A stretch of DNA of 64,000 nt, taken from contig NZ_JBBPCC010000006.1 in NCBI RefSeq assembly GCF_038070315.1, positions 62,001 to 126,000 of the forward strand. The letters run 5' to 3'. The notes below the pieces were generated by a model. It had not been told where the DNA came from. It was given only the letters and a program-made list of their open reading frames with translations, and made no database searches. Below are positions 8,773-16,775 of this stretch, in pieces. A program made the position numbers and the translations under genes. This stretch comes from Paenibacillus_G filicis. Lineage in GTDB: Bacteria; Bacillota; Bacilli; Paenibacillales; NBRC-103111. How positions within the stretch are numbered: the stretch's first letter is position 1; the number at the start of each line of letters is the position of its first letter.

Positions 8773-8823
8773 AGGCTCCATACAGCTTGTCCAGGACACA
8801 CCCGCACAAGCCTCATGGAGCCT
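8773..8823 (-). terminator. Terminator of the nrdIEF operon
   Basis: AGGCTCCAT (8773-8781) pairs with ATGGAGCCT (8815-8823), with an inner CTTGT/ACAAG stem. On the minus strand it is followed by a T-rich stretch. It begins 15 nt after the nrdF stop. Confidence 0.65.
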
Positions 8824-8838
8824 CTACTATGCTCAAGA

Positions 8839-9801
8839 TCAATCAAACTTGAAATCATCATCCGTCAAGGTCTCCATATGGAGAGCGCGGACGTAGCCAT
8901 TGCCTTTCTTGGAGAAGAAATCATGCTGCTTGGTCCGGGTGCTAATCCCGTTCAGCACGATCGGGTTGATCTCCTCATCCTCGAACAGTGGCTCCTGCCC
9001 CAGATTCATCATCGCTTTATTGGCATTGTAGCGCAGGAAGGCCTTCACATCATCGGCCAGTCCGATCGAAGCATAGAGCTGCTCCGTATACTGCTCCTCG
9101 TTGGCATGCAGATAGCGCAGCAAGCCTTGCAAGGTCTCTAGCGCTTCGTCCTGCTCCTCTTCAGACAGCTTCCCGTAAACCTCTTGGGCGAGTACACCGA
9201 CGTACAAGCCGTGAATGCTCTCGTCGCGCAGAATCAGGTCGATGATCTCGCCGCTGCTCGTCATTTTCCCCTGACCCGCCAGATAGAGCGGATAGAAGAA
9301 GCCGCTGTAGAACAGGTAGCTTTCCAGCAGCACCGACGCAGACATCGCGAGATACAGCCCCTTGGGCGTATCGATGTTCTGGTAATACTGCGAGATGGTC
9401 TCCGCCTTCAGCTGCAGATGCGGATTCCCTTCCACCCACCGGAACACGCCGTCAATTTCCTCCGTTGTTGCCAGCGTGGTGAAGATGCTGCTGTAGGACT
9501 TGGCGTGAATTTGCTCCATCATGCCCATGAAGCCAAGCACCGCCTTGCGCTGCAGGCCCTCCACATGCTCGAGCAGCTTGGGCATACCGATCCCGCCCTG
9601 TACGGTATCGAGCAGCGTCAGCCCGCCCAGTACTTTCATATAGGTATCCCGTTCTTCTGCGCTCAGCGTAATCCAGGACATCTTGTCGTCGGACAGGGGA
9701 ATCTCCTCATCTGTCCAAAACTGCATCAGATTCTGATTCCAGAAGGTGATCGAAAAATCATCATCGGGTCTATTCCAGTTCACTGCTTTGAAGACGCTCA
9801 T
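8839..9801 (-). CDS. nrdF: Class Ib ribonucleotide reductase small subunit NrdF
   Basis: A 320-aa ferritin-fold protein that houses the dimetal-tyrosyl radical cofactor. Expected ligands are all visible: Asp65, Glu96 and His99 in EQIHAKSYS, radical Tyr103, Glu160, then Glu194 and His197 in RDESIHGLY. Class Ib rather than Ia is shown by the company of NrdI and by overall similarity to Bacillus NrdF. It provides the radical needed by NrdE to make deoxynucleotides and can use manganese with NrdI. It follows nrdE by about 100 nt in the same operon. ATG start; the downstream hairpin ends the transcript. Confidence 0.95.
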   Translation of the reverse strand: MSVFKAVNWNRPDDDFSITFWNQNLMQFWTDEEIPLSDDKMSWITLSAEERDTYMKVLGGLTLLDTVQGGIGMPKLLEHVEGLQRKAVLGFMGMMEQIHAKSYSSIFTTLATTEEIDGVFRWVEGNPHLQLKAETISQYYQNIDTPKGLYLAMSASVLLESYLFYSGFFYPLYLAGQGKMTSSGEIIDLILRDESIHGLYVGVLAQEVYGKLSEEEQDEALETLQGLLRYLHANEEQYTEQLYASIGLADDVKAFLRYNANKAMMNLGQEPLFEDEEINPIVLNGISTRTKQHDFFSKKGNGYVRALHMETLTDDDFKFD

Positions 9802-9905
9802 GAATGCAGGCGCCCCTTTCTACGTCTTGTTTCTATATATAAGCCATGATGTCTGGTCCGTTAGGGCAATCCAGGTGAAACTTAATCCGATGGTTGAACT
9901 CCCAA

Positions 9906-11990
9906 TTACACGGAGCAGCTCAGGCACTCTTCGACGGACAAGTGATTCGTCCGTGTGTAGTACAAGGACTTTAGACCCTTGCGGGCCGCATATATATAGT
10001 AACGGGCCAATTGCCGCGTCGTGACGTCGCTGTTGACATGCAGAACCGTCGAGATCCCTTGGTCCACATGGGTCTGAATTTCTGCGATCAGGTCGAGCAC
10101 CTTGAATTGGTCGGTCTGATAAGCCGACTTGTAATAGAACACATTATGGCGGTCCATATAAGGCATCGGGTAGTAAGTCGTCGAATTGGCATAAGTCCGG
10201 GTCTCGATCTGCTCGACGATCGGCATCACGCTGCTCGTCGCATTTTGGATGTACGAGATGCTTTGTGTCGGTGCAATCGCCAGGCGGTAAGCATGGTACA
10301 ACCCGTCACGCTTCACCTGCTCGCTCAGCGCGCGCCAGTCTTCCGTCGTAGGCACAGCCATACCTTCGAACAATTGCTTCACCTTGTCGCTTTTCGGTGT
10401 GTAATCCGTCGTCAGGTAACGGTCGAAATAAATGCCGCTTGCATAGTCGGATTTCTCGAAGCCGGCGAACTGCTGCCCCGTTTCGCGGGCGATTTGAGCG
10501 CTTTTCTCCAAGGAATAGAAGTTCATCATCATGAAGAACGTACCTGCGAACTCACGCGCTTCCGCACTGTCATAGGCGATCCGATTCTTGGCCAGATAGC
10601 CGTGCAGGTTCATGGCCCCGAGACCGACTGCATGCAGCTCGCGGTTTGCCTTGGCGACGCCTGGAGCGTTGCCGATCTCCGTCATGTCGCTGACCGCGGT
10701 CAGCGCGGTGATCCCTTCATGGACGGACTCGCGGATCTTGCGGCGCTCCATCACGTTTACGATGTTCAGCGAAGCCAGATTGCAGCAGATATCGCGCCGG
10801 ATCTGATCGGCTTGTCCATAATCACCGATCGTCGAAGTCTCCTGCAGCTGGAAAATCTCCGTGCACAGGTTGGACATCTTGATCTTGCCTACACCGTTCA
10901 GCGCATGGGCCTTAGTCGCATTGGTGCGGTTCATGATGTAGGGATAGCCGGATTCGAGCTGAATGGATGCAATTTTCACCAGCATATCGCGCGCGCTCAT
11001 GACGACCTTCTTGCGTACCCGGTCGTCCGCCAGCAGCGTGTCGTACATCTCGTCCAGATCCATGTCGTCAAGATGCTGTCCATAGGCTTTGAACACGGTG
11101 AACGGAGCAAATACATGAAGCGGCTGATTGTCCTCTGCCAGCTTGTAGAAGCGGTTCGGTACGATCAGGCCGATCGATAAGGTTTGCAGTCTTGTTTTTT
11201 CGTCAGCGTTGATTTTCTTGCTATCCAGGAACTCCATCAAGTCCCAGCCGAAGATATTGTAGTAAGCCGCACCGGAGCCCTTGCGCTGTCCCATCTGATC
11301 CGCGTAGGAGAAGGCATCCTCCATCAGCTTCAGCACGGGCATAATGCCCTTGGCAGCGCCCTCGACGCCCTTGATCGGCTCGCCGCGTCCGCGCAGCTTG
11401 GACAGATTGACTGCGACGCCGCCGCCGATCTTAGAGAGCTGCATGCAGGTCGCCAGCACATGGTTGATCGAGTTAAGCGCATCGTCCATCTCCAGCAGGA
11501 AGCAGGAGACCATCTCTCCCCTGCGGCTCTTGCCCGCATTGAGGAAGGTCGGCGTTGCCGGCTGCAGCCGCTGCTCCATCATTGAGGAAGCGAGCGTGCG
11601 TGCTACCTCCACACGGCCCTGACCCAGATGCAGCGCTACAATCGCCACGCGATCCGCATAGTGCTCCAGGTAGACGGAGCGGTCATTGCTTTTCACCGCA
11701 TAATCCGTATAGAACTTGGAGGCCGCCATATAGGAAGGAAATTCAAAGCCGTACTCATGGGTGATCCGGTAAATCTCATCCACCTGGAATTCCGTATACG
11801 TATCGAAAACATTCTCGTAATAGTCCTGATCAATCATATAGCGTACCTTGACGAGATGACTCTCGAAGGCCAGGCTCTTGGCGTACACCTCTTCCATGAA
11901 AGACCGAACCGCTTCCCGGTCCTTGTCCAATTGGAAAAATCCGTCCGTCCCTTTCTGCATCAAAAGGTTGTTTAACTCAATATGCCGCAA
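9906..11990 (-). CDS. nrdE: Class Ib ribonucleoside-diphosphate reductase alpha subunit NrdE
   Basis: A 694-aa catalytic subunit. It begins HIELNNLLMQKGTDGFFQLD, matching the short N-terminus of NrdE (no ATP-cone), contains the substrate-site region with MVSCFLLEMDDALNSI and KIGGGVAVNLSKLRG, the GYPYIMNRTNATKAHALNG segment, and ends EECLSCSV, the CxxC tail that takes electrons from NrdH or thioredoxin. The chosen start is TTG because the aligned N-terminus of Bacillus NrdE begins here; the first ATG would remove the conserved LNN segment. It overlaps nrdI by 14 nt, implying translational coupling. No nrdH is seen in the window. Confidence 0.95.
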   Translation of the reverse strand: MRHIELNNLLMQKGTDGFFQLDKDREAVRSFMEEVYAKSLAFESHLVKVRYMIDQDYYENVFDTYTEFQVDEIYRITHEYGFEFPSYMAASKFYTDYAVKSNDRSVYLEHYADRVAIVALHLGQGRVEVARTLASSMMEQRLQPATPTFLNAGKSRRGEMVSCFLLEMDDALNSINHVLATCMQLSKIGGGVAVNLSKLRGRGEPIKGVEGAAKGIMPVLKLMEDAFSYADQMGQRKGSGAAYYNIFGWDLMEFLDSKKINADEKTRLQTLSIGLIVPNRFYKLAEDNQPLHVFAPFTVFKAYGQHLDDMDLDEMYDTLLADDRVRKKVVMSARDMLVKIASIQLESGYPYIMNRTNATKAHALNGVGKIKMSNLCTEIFQLQETSTIGDYGQADQIRRDICCNLASLNIVNVMERRKIRESVHEGITALTAVSDMTEIGNAPGVAKANRELHAVGLGAMNLHGYLAKNRIAYDSAEAREFAGTFFMMMNFYSLEKSAQIARETGQQFAGFEKSDYASGIYFDRYLTTDYTPKSDKVKQLFEGMAVPTTEDWRALSEQVKRDGLYHAYRLAIAPTQSISYIQNATSSVMPIVEQIETRTYANSTTYYPMPYMDRHNVFYYKSAYQTDQFKVLDLIAEIQTHVDQGISTVLHVNSDVTTRQLARYYIYAARKGLKSLYYTRTNHLSVEECLSCSV

Positions 11991-12336
11991 CCTCGTCCAC
12001 TCCCATCATAAATTGTTGCACGTCCCGCTGAGTCCCCGCAAGCTCGAACTTAGCCAGGATCGGTACTTTATATTCCGCTGCAATCTTGTCCGCGCTGAGC
12101 GCGAAGCCTGTCCCCCAATTACGGTTCCCGCTGGCAGCCACACCCTGCAGATAATCACCATTGTCCCGCAGGAACGAAGCGACACGCTCGGGCACCTGCC
12201 CGAAGCCTGTCGTATAAGTGACGAGCACGAAGGGCTCCTGCGCGATCATCGCCTCCTCGATCTGCAGCGAGCGCACGCTAAGCTTGCGGATAAACCGGCG
12301 GACATTGCCTGTCTTGGAATCATAAACAACGAGCAT
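11977..12336 (-). CDS. nrdI: NrdI flavodoxin-like maturation protein
   Basis: A 119-aa flavodoxin-like protein that supplies oxidant for assembling the manganese-tyrosyl radical in NrdF. Family motifs are visible: YDSKTGNVRRF (the phosphate loop), VTYTTGFGQVPERVASF and GVAASGNRNWG. It is first in the nrdIEF operon and overlaps nrdE. The ATG follows GGAGGGGAT at good spacing. The gene sits behind a leader of roughly 260 nt. Confidence 0.95.
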   Translation of the reverse strand: MLVVYDSKTGNVRRFIRKLSVRSLQIEEAMIAQEPFVLVTYTTGFGQVPERVASFLRDNGDYLQGVAASGNRNWGTGFALSADKIAAEYKVPILAKFELAGTQRDVQQFMMGVDEVAAY

Positions 12337-12371
12337 AAGAGGATCCCCTCCAGTTACAAAGTAGCCCCTCC

Positions 12372-12418
12372 AAAAAAACCATCCGGATGAGGAGCAGATA
12401 AGGGAGTGCCCCGGACGA
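12372..12418 (-). terminator. Terminator-like hairpin inside the nrdI leader
   Basis: On the minus strand CGTCCGG (12412-12418) can pair with CCGGATG (12380-12386, one G-U pair), followed directly by G and seven T. It lies 36 nt before the nrdI start and after about 180 nt of leader. Such placement suggests transcriptional attenuation, but the stem is short for a constitutive terminator. Confidence 0.4.
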
Positions 12419-12567
12419 AATCAGGAATGGCCCTGTAGCTTTGCAGCTTGGGTCCAGACGTCCGTGAGTGCCTCCCGGAATGCTGTCGATACAAGGATGA
12501 CGCAAGGCTTGTCTGACGCCTTTCTACGGCGTCTACCGCGTTGCCATCGCCCTGGAAAATTACCAAT

Positions 12568-12633
12568 TAAACCATATGTAGATACTTTCAACAAACTCAT
12601 ATCAATATATAGTGCCTGCCCGGTGTTTGTCAA
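12568..12633 (-). promoter_or_regulatory. nrdIEF promoter with paired NrdR boxes
   Basis: Minus-strand -35 TTGACA (12628-12633), 18-nt spacer, -10 TATATT (12604-12609). Box 1 (12600-12615) reads GCACTATATATTGATA and overlaps the -10; it fits the NrdR consensus well. A weaker box 2 (12568-12583) reads TATCTACATATGGTTT. The two are exactly 32 bp apart, three helical turns, as is usual for the zinc-ATP-cone repressor NrdR, which shuts off reductase genes when dATP is high. Confidence 0.75.
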
Positions 12634-12714
12634 TGAGAATCTTTATCGACAAATTAGGACAGTCCCCGTGACTTTTTCTCCCTTTGGAGCTGCTTTCGAG
12701 CTGCCGGATCACGC

Positions 12715-12738
12715 CAAAAAGCCGCCTGTCAGGCGGCT
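12715..12738 (-). terminator. Intrinsic terminator after the stalk-domain gene
   Basis: On the minus strand AGCCGCCT, a 3-nt loop and AGGCGGCT are followed by a run of T. It separates the 12.8-14.4 kb gene from the nrd promoter. Confidence 0.85.
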
Positions 12739-12800
12739 TGGCCGGTGCATAAAGGGCTGAAAAGCGTCCCCGTGCAACGCAAAAAAATAAGATTTTTGAA

Positions 12801-14393
12801 TTAGTTCGAACTGCTCTTGCCAGACGTCTGCATCAGATCAACGCGGTAAACATGGCGGTCGACATTGTCCGTGTAGGTCAGCCTTCCACCCTCTACAGAG
12901 ACGTAATCGGCGGGATCCGAAGTGGCGAACACACGTTTTCCATCAGCATCCCATACGATCAGGGCGTACCGGTCTCCACCTCCGTTGAAGGTGGCCCACA
13001 GATAACCGTTCTCCAGCTTGAGATTCTTTACTTCGGCACGGGGATTCAAGGAAAGGCTGCTGCCGGCGGTATACAGCTCCCCGCTTTCGCTGTCCACATA
13101 GTAGATGGTGTCATGTGAGATCACGAACGGGCGGTCCGGACTCACCTCACCTTTGGTAGGCAACAACTTCTCAGGACCTCCCTCTAGCGGGATCTGGTAC
13201 AGCTTGCCGTTGCTGATGGCGTAGATGGAGTCTTCTTGCACGACAAAATCGCTAGCTGGCAAATCGCTGACCCGGGTCGTCTCCCCGGTGTCGATATTCA
13301 CCTTATGGATACGGCTTATATCCGTATCGTTCTTCCAATGAAAGGCATTCAAATAGAGATTGCGCCCGACCATATACAAGCTTTGACTAGGCGTGCCACT
13401 TTGCCCACCGTTGTTGATCTTCCAATTCCAGCCGTATAAATAATCCGGATCCCCTGCGGGCCGGTATTCCTGTCCCTCTTCCTTGATCCGTAAATTGCCC
13501 GGACCTGGCGGCGTTCCATGACTGACATAAACATTCAGGCTTCCAAAATTCCCTCCGGCCGAATATCCCGACCGGATCTCCTCATGGGAGCCGTCCGGAT
13601 TCAGCTTAATATAGTTGTCACTGCCCATTACAGCTCCGCCCTGGTGGTACCAAAGCAAGACGTCGCCGTCTACTCGACGCAGCCCGTGGGATACATACGT
13701 TGAGCCGTCTCCATAGTTCCAGACCGGAAGCTGGAAGATCTCTTTGGCCTGCTCCGGGTGCTGGGCGGAACTTTGCATAATCTTCCCATCCGGTCCACTG
13801 TAATAAATGCTCCCGGCTGACTCTACCACCGCACCGTCGCTGTAGCCGGGAAGGTCGATCTGCTGCACTTGGGGATTCGAGGATTGAAGGTTCAGCCCGC
13901 TGCGCTCGTCGAACTGGTAGCTCCAGCCGAACTCACCCACGGCGAATCTCCACGTCAGCGGAAAATACGTGACCTCCCGGAATTCCAGCAGCGGGTATTC
14001 TTCTGCAGACTGCACAATGTCCTTGCCACCCGCCTTAACGGCAAAGTCAGGAATCGTTGCCGTATAGGCAGCGGCATTCTTCTTGTCTCCGCGGTAGGCT
14101 TGATAGGCAACCGAAATGCCGGTCTTCGTAATCTCTAGACCCTTGTCCGTATCCCATCGGGTCGTTAAACCCAGAAACCGGCTGTCCGAGTACGTCATCG
14201 GCATGTAGGTAATGTCGTTGTAGACGAGAAGCGGGTACTGCCGGTATGTATTGTCCACTTGCACCCCGTTCACCGTTACTTTAAATGTGGGGATTGACAC
14301 CTTGACTTCCTTCTCGCGGGCATGGGATGACGCTGGAAGCACCGAGCATACAAGTCCGGCTGCCAGAAAAACCGCGCCCAATCGTCTCAACAT
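12801..14393 (-). CDS. Secreted stalk-domain protein with C-terminal propeller-like repeats
   Basis: A 530-aa exported protein. Residues 1-25 are a signal peptide (hydrophobic core then SSHARE). Two copies of the copper-amine-oxidase-N-like stalk unit follow, recognisable by the repeated YPLL(V/E)...TY(M/F)P(M/L)T pattern around residues 50-70 and 130-150. From about 180 the sequence has short repeated blades (IYYSGPDGKIMQ, LYMVGRNLYLNAF, IYAISNGKLYQIPLEGG, IYYVDSESGELYTAG) like DUF5050-type beta-propellers. Paenibacillus genomes have many such cell-surface proteins; ligand unknown. Single-gene transcript with its own terminator. ATG start with GGAGGCG upstream. Confidence 0.75.
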   Translation of the reverse strand: MLRRLGAVFLAAGLVCSVLPASSHAREKEVKVSIPTFKVTVNGVQVDNTYRQYPLLVYNDITYMPMTYSDSRFLGLTTRWDTDKGLEITKTGISVAYQAYRGDKKNAAAYTATIPDFAVKAGGKDIVQSAEEYPLLEFREVTYFPLTWRFAVGEFGWSYQFDERSGLNLQSSNPQVQQIDLPGYSDGAVVESAGSIYYSGPDGKIMQSSAQHPEQAKEIFQLPVWNYGDGSTYVSHGLRRVDGDVLLWYHQGGAVMGSDNYIKLNPDGSHEEIRSGYSAGGNFGSLNVYVSHGTPPGPGNLRIKEEGQEYRPAGDPDYLYGWNWKINNGGQSGTPSQSLYMVGRNLYLNAFHWKNDTDISRIHKVNIDTGETTRVSDLPASDFVVQEDSIYAISNGKLYQIPLEGGPEKLLPTKGEVSPDRPFVISHDTIYYVDSESGELYTAGSSLSLNPRAEVKNLKLENGYLWATFNGGGDRYALIVWDADGKRVFATSDPADYVSVEGGRLTYTDNVDRHVYRVDLMQTSGKSSSN

Positions 14394-14528
14394 GGAATGT
14401 TCGCCTCCTGCATAAGTGATTTACTACATACAGATCACCTGAAATGTCCATATAATGGAATATTATAGCAGGAGTTTGGGAGCAGGAACAGATCCTGTCG
14501 TTGACACAGACTTGACTTGAGACGAACA

Positions 14529-14829
14529 TGGGACCAGGAATAACGCGGCAACCACCACCTTTGAGCGAGGAGGTACACGAGCAACTACTGGGAGTGATCT
14601 GCGGCATCATGCGGATGACGAAGGATTCGGGCCCCACGGTACCAGGTCTCCAAGTAGAGATGGAGGCTCTTCGTGTCCACGCGCGCTGATCGACGGCCTC
14701 GTCGTCCACGGTGTGCTCTATCTAGGGCATATCAGCCGTGAACAGATCGCCAAGGTGATCTCCGCCCACCTGGACAGCATCATCATGGTAGGAAGGCAGC
14801 GGGAGCTGCCTGAAGAGCCGCTGTCTTAG
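14529..14829 (+). pseudogene. Remnant of a small protein, perhaps ferredoxin-like
   Basis: Two overlapping plus-strand frames look coding but are out of register. The first starts ATG at 14529 (MGPGITRQPPPLSEEVHEQL...) and stops at about 14690. The second gives LIDGLVVHGVLYLGHISREQ and then IAKVISAHLDSI before stopping at 14829. The second piece resembles the C-terminal end of thioredoxin-like [2Fe-2S] ferredoxins, where a G-V-(L/W)-Y-G and an H-L motif follow the last Cys. The Cys-containing part is not recognisable. A single frameshift around 14680 could join the pieces. Low confidence in the family; moderate that it is a corpse. Confidence 0.35.
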
Positions 14830-14880
14830 AGCCTTAGACCTTTAGACCAAGCCTGCAACCCGCGTTTGTAAAGACAGCCC

Positions 14881-14927
14881 AAAGAGGGGAGCCCCAAGAC
14901 TTGTGAAGTCCCGGGGCTCCCCTCTTT
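14881..14927. terminator. Bidirectional terminator next to fumC
   Basis: AAAGAGGGGAGCCCC and GGGGCTCCCCTCTTT form a 15-bp stem with A/T-rich flanks on both sides. It starts 22 nt after the fumC stop. Confidence 0.9.
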
Positions 14928-14948
14928 CTCTTATTGTCGGCTTACCGC

Positions 14949-16337
14949 TTACGCCTTCGGATGAATCATATCCTCCGGCTTGACAACCTCGTCGAAACGC
15001 TCTGCCGTCAAGTATCCGCTGCGCACGGCCGCTTCCTTAAGTGTCAGGCCTTCCTTATGGGCCGTCTTGGCGATGGAGGCCGCCTTCTCGTACCCGATAT
15101 GCGGGTTGAGCGCCGTGACCAGCATCAGCGACTGCTCCAGATGCCGCGTGATGACCGCACGGTTCGGCTCGATCCCGACAGCGCAATGCTCGTTGAAAGA
15201 GTTTATCCCATCCGCCAGCAGCCGGACCGACTGCAGGAAGTTGTGGATAATAACCGGCTTGAATACGTTCAGCTCGAAGTTGCCCTGGCTCGCGGCGAAG
15301 CCGATCGCGGCATCATTGCCCATGACCTGGCAGGCCACCATCGTTATCGCCTCACTCTGCGTCGGATTGACCTTGCCCGGCATGATCGAGCTGCCCGGCT
15401 CGTTCTCGGGAATCGTCAACTCGCCGATCCCGCTCCGTGGGCCGCTTGCCAGCCAGCGAACATCGTTGGCGATCTTCATCAGATCGGCAGCCAGCGCTTT
15501 GAGCGCGCCGTGGGTGTACACGATCTGGTCATGGCTCGTCAGCCCATGGAACTTGTTCTCCGCGGAGACGAACGGAATGCCCGTCTCGCGGGCAATTTCC
15601 CCCGCCGTGTCATCGCCGAACTGCGGGTGGGCGTTCAGCCCGGTGCCGACAGCCGTGCCCCCGATCGCAAGCTCGTGCATCGTCTCCATGCTCTGGCGAA
15701 TCATCCGCTCCGTCTTGTCCAGCATCGCCCACCAGCCGCTAATCTCCTGTCCCAGCGTAAGCGGAGTTGCGTCCTGGAGATGGGTTCTTCCGATCTTGAC
15801 GATATCGGCGAACGCCTCTGATTTACTTTTCAGCGTCCCCTTCAGCGCGTCCAGGGCCGGCAGCAGCCGGTTGTGAAGAGCCAGTACCCCTGCGATATGC
15901 ATCGCCGTAGGGAACGTGTCGTTGGAGCTCTGGGAACGGTTCACGTCATCATTCGGATGGATGCGCACGACGGACCCCTGCTCTTCGAGACGCTGATTCG
16001 CCAGCCGTGCGATGACCTCATTAGCATTCATATTCGACTGAGTACCGCTGCCGGTCTGCCAGACGACCAGAGGGAAGTGCTCGTCCCAGTCTCCGGCGAC
16101 GACCTCGGAGGCTGCGGCAGCGATAGCATCCGCCTTGGCCTGCTCCAGCTTGCCGAGCTTCAGGTTCGCCAATGCGGCCGTTTTCTTCAGCAGGCCGAAA
16201 GCATGCACCACTTCGAGCGGCATCCGCTCCGTGCCGATGCGGAAATTTTCGCGGCTGCGCTGCGTTTGCGCTCCCCACAGCTTATCATTCGGGACGCGAA
16301 TCTCTCCCATGGTATCCTTCTCAATCCGGTAATCCAT
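14949..16337 (-). CDS. fumC: Class II fumarate hydratase
   Basis: A 462-aa iron-independent fumarase of the TCA cycle, converting fumarate to L-malate. Family signature GSSIMPGKVNPTQSE is present (about residues 316-330), as are TGSGTQSNMNANEVIA, SSNDTFPTAMHIA and GRTHLQDATPLTLGQE. An open frame extends 85 codons upstream, but the true start is the ATG at 16337: the homology begins with MDYRIEKDTMGEIRVP and GAGGAGG precedes it. The upstream extension lies antisense to a separate small gene. Monocistronic, closed by a strong terminator. Confidence 0.96.
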   Translation of the reverse strand: MDYRIEKDTMGEIRVPNDKLWGAQTQRSRENFRIGTERMPLEVVHAFGLLKKTAALANLKLGKLEQAKADAIAAAASEVVAGDWDEHFPLVVWQTGSGTQSNMNANEVIARLANQRLEEQGSVVRIHPNDDVNRSQSSNDTFPTAMHIAGVLALHNRLLPALDALKGTLKSKSEAFADIVKIGRTHLQDATPLTLGQEISGWWAMLDKTERMIRQSMETMHELAIGGTAVGTGLNAHPQFGDDTAGEIARETGIPFVSAENKFHGLTSHDQIVYTHGALKALAADLMKIANDVRWLASGPRSGIGELTIPENEPGSSIMPGKVNPTQSEAITMVACQVMGNDAAIGFAASQGNFELNVFKPVIIHNFLQSVRLLADGINSFNEHCAVGIEPNRAVITRHLEQSLMLVTALNPHIGYEKAASIAKTAHKEGLTLKEAAVRSGYLTAERFDEVVKPEDMIHPKA

Positions 16338-16449
16338 ACGTATAGCCTCCTCAATTGTGAATAGATTTGGTAAGCATGTTCCCCTCCTGCATAGGGCTCT
16401 ATAGGGTTTGGGCAACCTAGAGGACTGACAGCGAAAGGAGGGATTTCCA

Positions 16450-16596
16450 GTGAAAGACAACCTGAAAGGATCGACGGAGCAGTTTGTAGACAAGCTGCAC
16501 GATACCCAGGCCAAGGACGACAAAAATCGTGCGCATAACGGCGGAGGCCATCCGGAAAGCAAGCTTCCCGGCGAGCAGCACCGTAAAGGCAACTAA
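16450..16596 (+). CDS. Small hydrophilic protein, 48 aa, unknown
   Basis: GTG start at 16450 with an excellent AAAGGAGGG ribosome site eight nucleotides upstream. The 48-residue product begins MKDNLKGSTEQFVDKLHDTQ and ends ESKLPGEQHRKGN. It is highly charged, rich in Lys, Asp, Gly and His, with no membrane segment or Cys. Such composition is like stress or spore small proteins, but I recognise no family. It is divergent from fumC, about 110 nt apart. Support is the ribosome site, a clean stop and protein-like composition. Confidence 0.6.
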   Translation: MKDNLKGSTEQFVDKLHDTQAKDDKNRAHNGGGHPESKLPGEQHRKGN

Positions 16597-16720
16597 CTTC
16601 ATGCTACTTGTGTCCTGCAAATGCGGCCGGCCCCGCCTAAGATTCATCGGTGCCGGTCTTTTTCATGATGAAAGCTAACCGGCTTGAATCCCTTCGCGAA
16701 GCTCGTGCGATCCGGTGTAC

Positions 16721-16757
16721 GATCAGATAGAAGTTCAAGCAAGTCTTCTATCTGATC
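16721..16757 (+). promoter_or_regulatory. Perfect 13-bp inverted repeat before the MBL-hydrolase gene
   Basis: GATCAGATAGAAG (16721-16733), an 11-nt spacer, CTTCTATCTGATC (16745-16757). It ends only a few nucleotides before the AAGGAGAG ribosome site of the gene at 16776. It could be a repressor operator or an mRNA hairpin affecting translation. Nothing in the sequence decides between these. Confidence 0.55.
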
Positions 16758-16775
16758 CCATAAGGAGAGATTCCC

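Larger units (their letters stand above)
12337..12800. other. Intergenic region: nrd leader, NrdR boxes, upstream terminator
   Basis: Contains, on the minus strand, the terminator of the 12.8-14.4 kb gene, then the nrd promoter with NrdR boxes, then about 260 nt of nrdI leader. A TTG-initiated 70-codon frame runs through the leader (12354-12566) but resembles no protein I know. No convincing gene is seen. Confidence 0.7.
14394..14948. other. Intergenic region with a gene remnant and a terminator
   Basis: About 550 nt between two minus-strand genes. It holds a broken plus-strand reading frame (see next entry) and the strong hairpin shared with fumC. The part next to 14.4 kb must carry the promoter of the stalk-domain gene, but I see no clear -35/-10 pair. 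Confidence 0.6.

Noticed and set aside
10011..11180. Open frame of 389 codons on the plus strand opposite nrdE
   Set aside because: Antisense shadow of a GC-rich, highly conserved gene; no ribosome site and no family resemblance.
12354..12566. 70-codon frame in the nrdI leader
   Set aside because: TTG start without a good ribosome site and no recognisable protein; more likely leader RNA.
12400..12600. Cobalamin riboswitch before nrdI
   Set aside because: The B12 box and the conserved GCCACTG core are missing; the enzyme class does not use cobalamin.
14934..15876. Two long plus-strand frames opposite fumC
   Set aside because: Both are shadows of fumC; composition rich in Arg/Leu/Ser as expected for antisense frames.
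16338..16592. 85-codon N-terminal extension of fumC
   Set aside because: No homology; the ribosome site and conserved start are at 16337, and the stretch codes for another small gene on the other strand.
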